Counted from the stretch's first letter, positions 29,901 through 40,419 are shown. The stretch is DNA of 64,000 nucleotides from Lepidostoma basale (GCA_022606425.2 JAHDVF020001331.1:186001-250000), one strand, 5' to 3'. Notes: generated by a model not told the origin, from the letters alone. Made by a program: numbers and translations.

Positions 29901-30290
29901 AATAATAATAAGAAGAAGATTGGAGAGACATCTCCAGGCGTAGTCTAGTACTGTATGATTTGCAGAGACTTTCACAGTACATTAATAAAAAAATTCTGCT
30001 TAATGTTTTCCAATCTTAATAGATGACGCTAGTGTAGAGTGAACTTAAATATGTAAAGATAGGCGTGGAATCCTACCATATATACAAGTTCCAAAAATTT
30101 GTCAGCCGTGGTGGTCATAAGAAAAAAGGAGGAATGGGGAATGTTGTTAAACATAAAGCGATCGCTCAACCCAACCAATGACAGGTCATAAGTCCTGTAA
30201 GCGCCTCGGCCATGACATTCTGTTCCCAGAAAACAATTTACATCTTCGTCTCTATTGAGATACAATTAATCCTTTTTAGATAAGAAGAAG
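29900..30290. repeat. MITE-1 copy
   Basis: From AGACATCTCCAGGCGTAGTC through AGATGACGCTAGTGTAGAGT, CAAAAATTTGTCAGCCGTGG and AAGCGATCGCTCAACCCAAC to CTTCGTCTCTATTGAGATAC. On its minus strand a 78-codon frame (30029-30265) resembles the one at 53089. Confidence 0.7.
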
Positions 30291-30444
30291 ATATTTAATT
30301 TTTGCAATCGAAGGTCATCTTCACCGATATTCTTATATCATCTTCACATATCATTATTTTTCGGATATCTAAACGTTTCGAAATGTGTAAATCAAATTTA
30401 TTTAACATTGTATTGGCTGCAAATCTTTTATTTCTTATATTTTT

Positions 30445-30624
30445 ATTTAACTTGTCATTAAGATGGTTTGGTCACATGAAAAGAATTTAAAGATGTAAAC
30501 GGGACGAGAAATTAATAAAGACTAAGGTAAACGTGCCACGATAAATTCAATCAAATATTAATTGTCAGACACGTGAAAAGTCGGAGAAATCGACGCGCGT
30601 GCATGACTCGATGTGTTAATGTTA
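30445..30624 (+). pseudogene. LINE-A1 fragment
   Basis: LSLRWFGHMKRI, a deletion, then decayed VKSRRNRRACMTRCVNV. It is cut at GTTAA by the piggyBac-like end that follows. Confidence 0.7.
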
Positions 30625-31095
30625 ACCCTTTCGTGGCTGGTGGGAATACGTATTCCCACTTTCGAAATTGCTCTGAAAAGATTAGTGGGAATTACGCCTT
30701 TTTAAGTTTATTCACTGCAATCCTCTAGCAGTAGTTAAAAACAAAATAACACGTGTTATTTTGTTTTTAAGTGTCGTGCGTCAGAGACGTTAATTTTTTG
30801 ACAAAACTAAGTAAATAAGGATTTTGACGATTGATTTGAGTTCAATTTACATTTGTTTCACTGTATGATATATACATAGCTGGTGATTTGATCTGAATTT
30901 CAAGATATGTCATGCTTCATAAGTGGGAATGTGATATATTTGAACAAAAATCATTTTAATGTTTTTTTATTTATAATAAATTATTTAAAAAATTCAAGTA
31001 TATTTTTTTTCTTGCAAACATTGAGTATTCTACCAAGTATCAGTGGGAAGTATAGATCGTATTTTTTTTTAAAGGAGCGATCGATTTAAAAAAAA
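30621..31095 (+). mobile_element. piggyBac-like left end with palindromes
   Basis: TTAA at 30621-30624 followed by CCCTTTCGTGGCTGG, the form of piggyBac-group termini. A perfect 20-bp palindrome (GTGGGAATACGTATTCCCAC) lies at 30640-30659 and a perfect 36-bp palindrome centred on CACGTG at 30735-30770. GTGGGAA recurs near 30683, 30922 and 31042. No right end was found, so the right boundary is uncertain. Confidence 0.5.
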
Positions 31096-31104
31096 ATGCA
31101 AATA

Positions 31105-31580
31105 TGAATGATATTAACTTATTGAACGCTAAGGCATGAACACTGTGGAATTCCATAGTACTATACTTAGGAAATTGAAAATAACTTTGTTTAATTCACT
31201 AATTATTTTTAAAAATATTTAAAAAACACCACATGGTTCGGAGGATACTTCCCATCTTCAGGTGTAAAAATATAATAAAAACTAAGCAAAGAAAGACTAA
31301 TATAAAAACGCGTTTAAAATTTGACACAATTATTAAAAATTAAAAATTAACCTGAGCTGTTTGTTATAGTTTGCATAATCATTTATTAATTTTTATATTC
31401 TTTTCAAAGGTATGTTTTTCTTAATTATAATTTTTTTTTTATATTATCATCATGTATTATTATTATGTATAAGTTCTTATTGTTAAAACATAATTATTTG
31501 TACTTATAAGTTATATAGCCCAGGTTAATTTTTAAATTTGAATTATTGTATCGAATTTTAAATGCGAAAATAAAAATTAA
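31105..31580. repeat. HH4 element, fullest copy
   Basis: Left flank GAACGCTAAGGCATGAACAC, hammerhead-like core on the minus strand at 31222-31270 (CTGAAGA, then GGGAAGTATCCTCC, GAACCATGTG, GTGT), then inverted arms 31308-31385 and 31495-31570 (ACCTGAGCTGTTTGTTATAG against TATATAGCCCAGGTTAA). ACAC/GTGT forms helix I, but the residue before it is G rather than C. Confidence 0.65.
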
Positions 31581-32100
31581 AAAGCTAATGCTGTACGCTC
31601 CGCCTACTTAGACCCAGGAAACAATCAGATTGCGTTCTATAACCAATTTAAGAGTTGTAACTAACACTATTGCAAGTCATCTCCATGAAGTGAATAAACT
31701 ATAAATAAACAGCATTATTGAAATATTATTTCACGACACTTTAAAATATAATATTTTAAATTAACCAATAAAAATAACGTTTTAATTTAACCGGTTAATT
31801 TTTAATATTGTCTTTAAGAATAATATACCATTTTAAATGAGAACACTAAAGAACTTATTTTTTTAATTGACCTGTCTTAAAAAATATTGTATCGTTTTGA
31901 CTAATTTTGTTGTAACCAGATTATTAAATACTATTAATTTTAGGTAAGCCTTGTGCACTGAATTTGTTGACAATTTTATGTTTTTAAAAGTTTAATAAAA
32001 AAACAACTATAAAATTAAAAAAAAATAGATTTTGAAATACATTACGCAATTAAAATATATTTATATAAATAGACACAAAACAAACACAAATATCACAACA
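31580..32100. other. No gene recognised
   Basis: AT-rich unique sequence. Confidence 0.35.
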
Positions 32101-32109
32101 CTTATAACA

Positions 32110-32400
32110 CAAGATAATTAAATGTACGTTATGATTATTGTTAATTTAAAACACGTAAAAAAAACAGAATCGCCTTCGAACCGGAAGTGGACAAAGGAAA
32201 AAGATAGACGTCGAACAAAAGCGGAAATGAAAACACAACTGGCGTCGCGGCGCCAGATTTACATGCAACTGCCGCGCTACACTTGCACCCCTGTACGTAC
32301 ACAGCCTTTGCACTAAGCCTTCCGATATGATAATAATTAGCGACGCCTGTGTGCAAGGCGACGAAAGGCGTCCAAGAAATTTTGAAAACACTTAAAGTTT
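32110..32400. other. Unique GC-richer block
   Basis: CTGGCGTCGCGGCGCCAGAT and CTGCCGCGCTACACTTGCAC stand in a CpG-rich stretch. Short open frames exist on both strands, but no domain. CTGGCGTCGCGGCGCCAG is a nearly perfect inverted repeat. A regulatory region or non-coding exon is possible. Confidence 0.3.
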
Positions 32401-32499
32401 TGCGTTTGTTAAACTTTTTTTAAATCGGTGCCCCTTTGAATCGAGTATTTCCGAGAAAATCATAAATAAAATATTTAAACGGAACACTGCTTATAATCT

Positions 32500-33160
32500 A
32501 GAAATTATAGTAGTTCATAACACGTAAATCTGAAAATAAACTAAATATTTCTTGCCCTTATTTGAAATATTAATGGAAAAATATGTGTATTAAAAACTAA
32601 AAAGTATTGAGTATTTTTAATAGGTTTAATGGAAATTGGTTAAAATTATTAAATTAATATAAATATAAGTAGGTTTTCATTAATATTAATAACGAGCTAT
32701 TTTTATTCTATTTTGGATTATTTGTAACAGTTCATAAAATGTAAATCTTAAAAAAAAAACTAAATATTTCTTGCCCTTATTTGAAATATTATTGGAAAAA
32801 ATATGTGTATCAAAAACTAAAAAAAATTGTGTATTTTTAATAGGTTTAATGGAAATTGGTTAAAATTATTAAATTAATATAAATATAAGTAGGTTTTCAT
32901 TAATATTAATTACGAGCTATTTTTATTCTAGATTTATTTATAACAGTTCATAACATGTGAATCTGAAAATAAAATAAATATTTCTTGCCCTTAAATGAAA
33001 TATTAATGGAAAAATACGTGTATGAAAAACTAAAAATTATTGTGTATTTTTAATAGGTTTAATGGAAATTGGTTTAAATTATTAAATTAATATAAATATA
33101 AGTAGGTTTTCGTTAATATCAATTACGTGCAATTTTTATTTTAGATTTATTATATATTTC
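32500..33160. repeat. Three-copy tandem repeat, period ~216 bp
   Basis: The marker GTTCATAA recurs at 32513, 32730 and 32946. Each unit holds TATTTCTTGCCCTTATTTGA, TTTTAATAGGTTTAATGGAA, ATTGGTTAAAATTATTAAAT and AAGTAGGTTTTC.TTAATAT. By eye the units differ at only a few percent to about 10% of positions. AT-rich and non-coding. Confidence 0.85.
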
Positions 33161-33229
33161 GTAATTTATTTATTTGATTTTAAATGTTTTTAATGTTAAT
33201 AACTTAAATTCGTTTTATTGTTATTTGTT

Positions 33230-33990
33230 TAAGATTAACAGTGCTTCTCAATTGTTATGTCACACAGTTTTAGCGCCTCGGTGCTGGCATTCATGGCACC
33301 CATACAACCGCAGCTAAAACACTGAAAACGCACACACAGGCATTAAAACCTAACACTGATTGGCGAGTTCGTTAGTGTGAGGGCCCACTTAACGCGAGAC
33401 TTTCAAATTTACCCGCCAAATTAAGAAGACACACAAAACAACGCGAAAACCAAAAAACCGTCAAACACTCCGATCGATCAAGAAAAACTGTGTCATCAAA
33501 TGCATGAAATATCATAAAAACGCAGTAAAATATTACGTATGTAAGAATAATATTGCGTAAAAAAACATTTTTGAATATTTTGTTTCAAATTTAAAATGAT
33601 CTGGTGCGATTCGTGCGTTATTCACTTTTTCGGTGTTATTTTTTCCGCGTTTAAATGCAGTTTTTTCTTCTTCATGTTGGAAAACCGCGAGGAAAACCCA
33701 TTTTTCCGAGAGCGGGCTCCTTTCTTGCTGGTTTTTCGCCGACTGCTTCTTTAGACGACGTTGCACACACATGCACGGGACCAACACAGATGCACCCACC
33801 CACACGGGGAAAGCTAAAGAAAGCTCGGTGCATACTTCTCCATTGCAAGTGTTGGTGAAGGCTGTGTCGAAAGGCGAGGGATGAGACGCAGAACTACGTA
33901 AATAACATATTTTAACGACACATAAAAATATATATAATGTTCGCTATTTAAATTTTTTAACAGACGTACGATAGTCTGGTTTATTTTATT
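33230..33990. other. Unique, promoter-like mixed-composition block
   Basis: GC-richer, without any repeat found elsewhere in the window: AGCGCCTCGGTGCTGGCATT, AACGCGAGACTTTCAAATTT, CCGAGAGCGGGCTCC, CACATGCACGGGACCAACAC. Short overlapping frames (33533-33884) are open on both strands but lack motifs. It could contain a distal promoter or 5' exon of a neighbouring gene. Confidence 0.3.
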
Positions 33991-33999
33991 TTATTTTTT

Positions 34000-34420
34000 A
34001 TTATTGAGAGTAACAAACAGCAAATACAGTATATATTTATCGCTTGGTGCGCCTTCATGGACCAGGATTACACAACTGCACCTAGAATCGGGAATCCCGA
34101 TGATAGATGAATTCATTCTGAAACTTGCCGAACGTTTTTACAAAGGACTCCCTTCACATCCCAACCCCACAATAAAAGACCTCTCTAATTACGACCCAAA
34201 CACTTCCAGCCGCCACAAGCGTCCAAAATCGATTCTCCTTCAGAGGAACACTCCGGGCCACACAAATCATGCCCCCGAATAAACTAACAACCCACCAAAT
34301 CACCTTCCAACAATGTTCCCATCAGACGTAAGAGGAAAAGCCACATGAGCTGAACCCCTGTAAGCCAGAAGATCCTACAGTATATAAATACACAGAGATA
34401 TAAACACACAGAGACAACAA
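34000..34420 (+). pseudogene. Jockey-like LINE C-terminus
   Basis: Encodes SWTRITQLHLESGIPMIDEF, ILKLAERFYKGLPSHPNPTI and SSRHKRPKSILLQ, then a stop after HAPE at 34282. The LH..LGIP...E.I...A..Y...L..HPNP pattern is the end of Jockey-clade ORF2. Confidence 0.7.
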
Positions 34421-35016
34421 AACAAGGCCAATTACATGCTACCACAAATATTATATAACAACTGACATAAGGTTAAATATATAAGAAGAACAAAGTAACA
34501 CTTCGATAAGTTAAAGAAAAAACTAGCAGTACTAGTAATAATGAATAATTAAAGGTGAAATATAATTTTTAAATTTAAACAAAGAAAAAGACAACAAAAG
34601 AAAAAGTAGAGTAACTAGTTTCATTCGCCCCGAAGGGTTGCTCCAACCATTTTTTTTAAAATCACTTTCATTAAGATGGAACACAACGACAACGTTGTAT
34701 TGACGTTTTCTATTTGAACGAACGAAATTTATAAAAAAAATGTGGATGTGAGACCACGATGTTTCATGATATTATAATTTTTTTTGAATTTTTTTTATTA
34801 CTAGTACTATTAGAATTTTAACTCTTAAATATTTTGTCTCATTTTGCCTTAGGTTAACTTCAATCTCGTTTCAAACTGTCATTTTTTAACTGATAACTAT
34901 TATTTTATATTTGTGGTAGCATGTAATTGGCCTTACTTAAATACTTCTAAATGTTTTATTATATATATGTTATTTATGTCGCTGTATGTTACCCTTAATA
35001 AATAAAATAAAAAAAC
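34420..35016. repeat. Inverted duplicate of LINE 3' UTR
   Basis: GGCCAATTACATGCTACCAC (about 34427) recurs in reverse complement near 34915-34935, and ACTAGCAGTACTAGTAATAA (34525) in reverse complement as TTATTACTAGTACTATTAG (34796). The arms are about 125-150 bp with 250 bp between. The end AATAAATAAAATAAAAAAAC looks like a poly(A) tail. Confidence 0.55.
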
Positions 35017-35029
35017 AATGTCAATAAAT

Positions 35030-35110
35030 AGTAATAACATTTTTTTTAAAGCGCCGTTTTCTTAACGAAATCACCCGAAGGGTACATAAAATGTACTTTA
35101 AATCCAAAAG
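35030..35110 (-). repeat. LINE-H UTR fragment
   Basis: AAGCGCCGTTTTCTTAACGA then AATCACCCGAAGGGTACAT matches the UTR at 22980. Confidence 0.55.
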
Positions 35111-35274
35111 AAAGCTCTGATAATAGTATAAAAAAATACATACATATAGGTACATACTAGTACATCGGTGGCGTTACCGCCACCTATAAGCGTGGCTCCC
35201 TGGAGTATTTTTCTCTTCTCCAATCTCCTCGGTCCATCGCCATCGTCCGCATTCTCCAATTTACAACTCTATCT

Positions 35275-36030
35275 AACTAACTAACTAACCATCACGCCGT
35301 CTCCCCGAAAGGGTAGGCAGAAAGAATGGACTGTCACACTTTTACTGATGCGGCACTCCATCCTTCTCTTTTCGTTCCGCGGGAGACGCGGTGTGATGGG
35401 TTGCGAACCTCATCGCCACCAATAGGCATCTGCCGCGCACACTTCGATCGTCCAACACCCACAAAATAAATCTAAAACAAATAATATAAAATACAATGAT
35501 ATAAAATAAAATAACAAAATAAAAATAATTTTACACAAAATGTTCTTTTTATATGGTGCACAAATTGTCTATTTAATTTATGTTTCACGAATCCACCTTT
35601 TTAATTTAGCACATAAAGTAATAATACATAATGTTTTTTTCGATGTTGCACATGTTGACATGGACGATCCGGACTTTTCTGTTTATTTAATTTATGTTAC
35701 ACTTATCCACCGTTTTTTAAATTAGCTGTAATTAGGCACTTAACCAGCAAGAACTTAAAAATAATATTGAAGAAATTATTCAAATTGTCATTGGAACAAA
35801 TGAAAATTTTATTTGTACACCTGTCAAAATTCTTTATAAAAACGATAAAACTAATATAAGTTTAACAGCAAAACAATACAAACGTATTACGTGTCACTAT
35901 TAACTATTATTAAGTGCGGCAACAGTTAAATTGACCAAAACAATTCACTTATACGCGAAATATTTCAAAATTGACAGGAGCACCACATGAACCAAACCAA
36001 ATTTTCAAAATCAGAATATACGAGTACATT
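35275..36030 (-). mobile_element. SINE-S, near full length
   Basis: Minus strand from about 36027 (GATTTTGAAAATTTGGTTTG, TTCATGTGGTGCTCCTGTCA) through the pair of ATACGTGGAACATAAATTAA-like repeats and the GC-rich core to the shared tail and (GTTA)n at 35275. It shows the internal duplication (two ACATAAATTAAATA units). Confidence 0.8.
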
Positions 36031-36224
36031 ATTACAACTCTAAGCACCCTGAAATCTCCCTTTGCGCCATCCATACACCTCAGTTTGAAATTAGTTATGA
36101 AAGAATAAAGAGGTGAATATTATCACTATGTACCTATACAATAAAAACATAATATAATAAATATAGAAGACATAGTATTCAACTTAATTTAAATATATAT
36201 CAAGCTTAATCAAGCTTTATTTCA

Positions 36225-36735
36225 AGAATGCTCAAGCTTATATTTAACAGTAGCGTTAAAAGCATACTGCTTTACGGATGCAAGACTAGGAAAATTACCA
36301 TTGACGTCATTGGAAAACTCCAGGTACAGTAGAACGTCTGAACGAATAGAAGTCGAACGAATAAATATACAAAATATCACCCTTTTTCTTCGCTTTTCAT
36401 TGGTTTGTGTTGTAGATTCACATTTGAATAAATAAATAAATAAAAAGTTGAATATGTGAAGAAGTTCTGAGCGTGATTATGGATCGTCAGCTGCTTGCTT
36501 CAAAAAAATAAGAAAAATAGCATACCTAGGACATGTTATGCGTGACCCGAAATATCACTTACACTGAAGCTGATAACTGAGGGAAGAGAAGTTATACACG
36601 GAAGAATGTCATGGTTGAGTAACATCAGACAATGGAGTAGATTGATGAGCGTGGACATCCATATACCAGTTTCCATTGGAGTAGAATGAAGCATTTGGTC
36701 ACAACATTCAGTAATGGAAATGCAGCTAAAAAACA
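36225..36735 (+). pseudogene. LINE-E copy
   Basis: SLIFNSSVKSILLYGCKT, a degraded middle, then RKIAYLGHVMRDPKYHL, EGREVIHGRMSWLSNIRQWS and a tail. Several frameshifts. Confidence 0.65.
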
Positions 36736-36823
36736 AATTCGCACTTATATTATATTCTTACTATAATTTGTTCATATTTGTTTATTATTATTATTACTAT
36801 TTTTGTTGAATCGCTCTTTACAT

Positions 36824-37196
36824 ATACAAGACATGACGTATGGAATTAGAGGTCAGAGCCGATACCAATAGAACTAAGAACCGAATAGCAGAAATGCGAA
36901 CCCTACGCTCCACCGCAGGAAAAACCCTCAGAGATCGGATCAGAAATGAAACGATAAAGTCTGTCTGTGGTTTTGAGGACATAGTAAGATGGGGAAGAAG
37001 CAGAAGGCGCTTTTGGAGAGACCACGTGGACCGCTTGGAGAATACAAGAATAGCAAAAAACATTAAAGATGAAAACCCAAAAAGTAAGAGATTACCAGGA
37101 AGGCATGGAGAAGAGACGGAGAGATGGCTGGACATCATCCCAGGATAGCCCACCGTCACAAAAAGGTCATACGACTTAAAATAAGAGGAAGAAAAA
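36824..37196 (+). pseudogene. LINE-C with 11-bp TSD
   Basis: VRADTNRTKNRIAEMRTLRS, TAGKTLRDRIRNETIKSVCG, DIVRWGRSRRRFWRDHVDRL, RLPGRHGEETERWLDIIPG and a stop, then AAGAGGAAGAAAAA. GCTCTTTACAT stands at 36813-36823 and again at 37197-37207. The interrupted host repeat (TTGAATCGCTCTTTACATC..) is whole at 52138. Confidence 0.8.
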
Positions 37197-37289
37197 GCTC
37201 TTTACATCATTACAGCGCGAGCCAAATCGATGTAAAGGGTATAGCTATCATATTGATTCTCTTGGCATGTGATAAGTAGCTAATCTATA

Positions 37290-37430
37290 GCTATTTTATT
37301 GTCACGTGAATTCTGCACCAGACCAAAGGCACTGTGAAAATCACACTGCCATCACCGGGAATCGAACTCGAGACCTACGGGGTGGCAGTCAAAGCACTTA
37401 CCACTCGGCCACGAATGTCGCCATTGTTAA
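37290..37430 (-). mobile_element. tRNA-derived SINE
   Basis: Minus strand: GGCGACATTCGTGGCCGAGT (A box TGGCCGAGTGGT), GGTAAGTGCTTTGACTGCCA, GTCTCGAGTTCGATTCCCGG (B box), then TGATGGCAGTGTGATTTTCA and an end ACGTGACAATAAAATAGC. The A-to-B spacing fits a tRNA with a long variable arm or Ser-like head. Not a functional tRNA: no acceptor stem can close. Confidence 0.7.
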
Positions 37431-37454
37431 TATTATTAATTAATTTTTAAGGAA

Positions 37455-37785
37455 CATTGTTAATTTTATAGTTTTTTAGAGAGAGAACGAATCGCCATAC
37501 AGCTCGATATTGACACACCTTTTTAGCTTCCTCCACATTCATACACGCACGTCGATTCTTCTGATTTCTAACATGGCCGACCTTTAAAATTTGATAAATT
37601 TGATCATGCAATGTTTTCCTTGGTCTCCTACAACTCTGAACTCCATTAACATTGTTAATGTATACTTTCTTAACCGTTATTTCTATATCCATGCGTTCCA
37701 TACGTCCAAACCAACGCAGGGATCCTTTCATATTTTTTTCATAATACTTTCTCCCGCTCTACATTCCTTCCTTATATCAGCATTT
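37455..37785 (-). pseudogene. LINE-A2, right part of split copy
   Basis: Minus strand: AGEKYYEKNMKGSLRWFGRM, ERMDIEITVKKVYINNVNGV, RPRKTLHDQIYQILKVGHVR and NVEEAKKVCQYRAVWR. It continues on the far side of the DNA transposon at 40291. Confidence 0.8.
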
Positions 37786-38243
37786 CGTCACCTGAGAGTA
37801 AGAGGGTTCCAACTAACAAAATTTCACATATAGCTTTTTTTCGTAAAACGGGTTCTTACTGACCTTATCTATACGTACAATAAATAAAAACATGTAATAG
37901 TATCATCATTTTGATGTTACGAAAAGAATCAAGTTCCATCTGATCATTCAAAACACGAAATTCAGTGAAAAAGGATTCATCTACAGTTGGAACCTTATTA
38001 CTCCAACTGTCGCCAAAAAATTTACACGCTTCTCGGTAAAAGAGTTTCAACTGCTGCAGATGGAACCCTTTTATTCCAAACCTGAAACCGACAAAGTGTC
38101 GTATCTATGTAATCGTATCTATGTAACTTCATATCAATTATTGGTTCTTTCGTTCTTTGATTCCGGCGCGCTTTTTCTGTCAACATGTAGTTTGGAAGAT
38201 AACATAAGGAAATTGATGCGTTAGTGATTCTGATAACCTATAA

Positions 38244-39330
38244 TTGTTTTATAATTTGAAAAATGTTACAAAAGATCCTAATTGTGATATTGCTGAAACC
38301 AGCAAATGTAAAACAGCCATACTGAAGGAAAATCACCAAACTGGAAAACAATATACAATCAGACAGGGAAAACTCGTTATCCAGAGACAGGTTACAACAT
38401 TGAAAAGTGCGCCACTAAAATCAGCCATGACGAGAGGATGGATTTGTTTTCTAATTACTATAAATTAGATCAAAATGGGAAATACCATTTTATTCTAAAC
38501 AGTACTACACGCTGTTTGACGAAAAGACCAAATCGTCAGGATGAAAATGATAAATCATATGAATCCTTTTCTTTCTTGTACTTTTTTAAAGTGAAAGAAA
38601 ATAAATTCCAGATTTGCAAAATATTATATACCTCGACGTTATCTATTTCTCAAAAACTTATATATAATGTGCACAAAAAGAAGAGCCGAACTAATACTCC
38701 ACAGCCAGAGAGGACAAACTTCAAGCAACAGTATTCGTCAGAAAATTATTGAGGATGTCAAAATGCATATATCTTCATTTCCCACTGTAGAATTTCATTA
38801 CTATCGTGCTAAAAAGTAGACAGTGCTCATAGCACGATTGAGAGAGCTCTCTCAAAAATCGAATTATTTTCTCCTATTGGATTGGTCAGATGTTTAAAAA
38901 AAATTAATACCAAAAACCCTTTGAGAATAATACAAATAGCTGAAGTAGACTTTAAAGACTTTGGACTTGCATCAAAAAAATTGAAATTCTCCTCAGTTCC
39001 CTTTCTTCAAGTAAAAATACTGAAATTCACACAAACACTGCATACGGTATCTTATTGGACTGAGTTTGGAGATTATAGTAAAGTAAATAGTAAAGTAAAT
39101 CTCCGTCACAACGAAACATTACGGATAAAATGGACTTCCGGAAATGAAAGTTTTTTGGAACCAAAGGCTTTAAAATTGAACGATTCATTGCCTACTCCAA
39201 AAATTTATGATTTAAAAGAGATGCTGAAATACATGCCTCTTCAAGATCAACAATATGTCTTACTTCTTTCTCTTTCTTTTTATTTTTCCCGTTTTTATTT
39301 TTTTTATTTTGTATTATTATACTACTAAAA
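38244..39330 (+). pseudogene. Decayed transposon-encoded protein
   Basis: Parts in several frames: MTRGWICFL or, shifted, MDLFSNYYKLDQNGKYHFIL, CLTKRPNRQ, SFLYFFKVKENKFQICKILY, TSTLSISQKLIYNVHKKKSR, then DVKMHISSFPTVEFHYYRAK with a stop, then a 148-codon frame (38882-39328) with FTQTLHTVSYWTEFGDYSKV and KALKLNDSLPTPKIYDLKEM. The SFPTVE.HYCRAK motif and a C-terminal LP....YDLK..L.Y.P segment occur in a large family of repeat-encoded insect proteins. The middle, where a nuclease core would lie, is deleted. Confidence 0.55.
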
Positions 39331-39679
39331 GTAAAATAAAAAATACACTTTAAGTTCTAATTCATTCTTTCTTTTTTCCAAAATATGTTATTTGTACGAT
39401 TTTACTCTTTATATTATGTATGACTATATTATTAAATAAATACCAACTTTATAGATTTATGTTTTACTTAGTTTTTTTCATTAATTCACCGTTTCTAAAT
39501 CATTAAGTATAGTGTTAATATAAAAATTGAAAACCTTTTTCCTAAGACAAAAACAATAATTTTTAAAGTTATAACATTTTGAATCTTTTTTAAAAATAAT
39601 TTAGGTAAATGCAAAAATAATGTAGAATAAAATATTTATTTTTATTATTTGCTATCACAAAATAATGGAGAGTCAATCT

Positions 39680-40290
39680 ATTTCAACGTTTGTTATACGC
39701 ACGTAAGTGAAAAGGGTTCCATTTGATGTTAAACCTTATTCACTAACGTTTTGTCACGAAAATAAATGAGTAACGTTCCATCTGATTTTTAAGATATAAA
39801 AAAATAGTGTTGACTAAAAAAATAAGTATTTTTTTAATGTATATTAAAGACTTTTTGGGTTTTGTAGAAAATTTCATTAAAATATCGTAGTTCGTTACAA
39901 AAATACAAGTCTTAAAAACTTTGACTTCATTTTTCTCAGCTTTTTACTTTTGTCAGTTAGAACCTTCTTACTCTCAGTTGACGGTTTGTTATACGCAAGT
40001 TAGTGAAGAGGGTTCCATTTGCTGTTGAACCCTTATTCACTAACGTTTTGTCACGATAATAGATGAGTAAGGTTCCATCTGATTTTTAAGACATTAAAAA
40101 AACAGTGTTAACTATAAAAATTAGTAATTTTTTTAAATGTATATTAAAGATATATAGCTTCTTGGGTTTTGTAGAAAATTTCATTAAAATATCGTCGTTC
40201 GTTACTAAAATACAAGTCTTAGAAACTTTGACTTCATTTTTCTCAGCTTTTTACTTTTGTCAGTTGGAACCCTCTTACTCTCAGGTGACG
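39680..40290. repeat. Tandem ~300-bp duplication in the transposon's right end
   Basis: 39685-39985 and 39986-40290 are successive copies. Each has TTCACTAACGTTTTGTCACG, ATGAGTAA.GTTCCATCTGA, TGGGTTTTGTAGAAAATTTC and CTTTTTACTTTTGTCAGTTG/AGAACC. The first copy ends in an imperfect TIR (TACTCTCAGTTGACGG), the second in the perfect one. Confidence 0.8.
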
Positions 40291-40340
40291 ATTTGAAATT
40301 CTGTCATACATCGTCTTACAACACATACGTCATGTTTAAA
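40291..40340 (-). pseudogene. LINE-A2, left-over part beyond transposon
   Basis: ATTTGAAATTCTGTCATACA continues the LINE-A2 copy at 37455-37785 (the DRISN region). About 45 bp. Confidence 0.75.
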
Positions 40341-40419
40341 ATTACAGTGTTTAAAATGTTTAACATTGAACAGTTAAAAAGAAGTTTTTTTTATGTACAC
40401 TTTTTATAATGAATTATAA

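Larger units (their letters stand above)
37786..40290 (+). mobile_element. 2,505-bp DNA transposon with TIRs and ATTT duplication
   Basis: The ends CGTCACCTGAGAGTAAGAGG and its exact complement extend through GGTTCCAACT (about 29 bp perfect). ATTT flanks both sides (37782-37785 and 40291-40294). The unoccupied site exists in the sister LINE at 48420 (AGAATTTCAAATGCTAATAT). Subterminal motifs GGTTCCA(T/A)CTGAT and ACCTTATTCACTAACG recur inside. The superfamily is not identified; no DDE domain remains. Confidence 0.85.

Noticed and set aside
32500..33160. Tandem array as CRISPR.
   Set aside because: Units are 216 bp with no spacer structure, in eukaryotic DNA.
37290..37430. A functional tRNA gene, because of good A and B boxes.
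   Set aside because: No closable acceptor stem or anticodon arm, and a second copy shares non-tRNA flanking sequence; it is a SINE.
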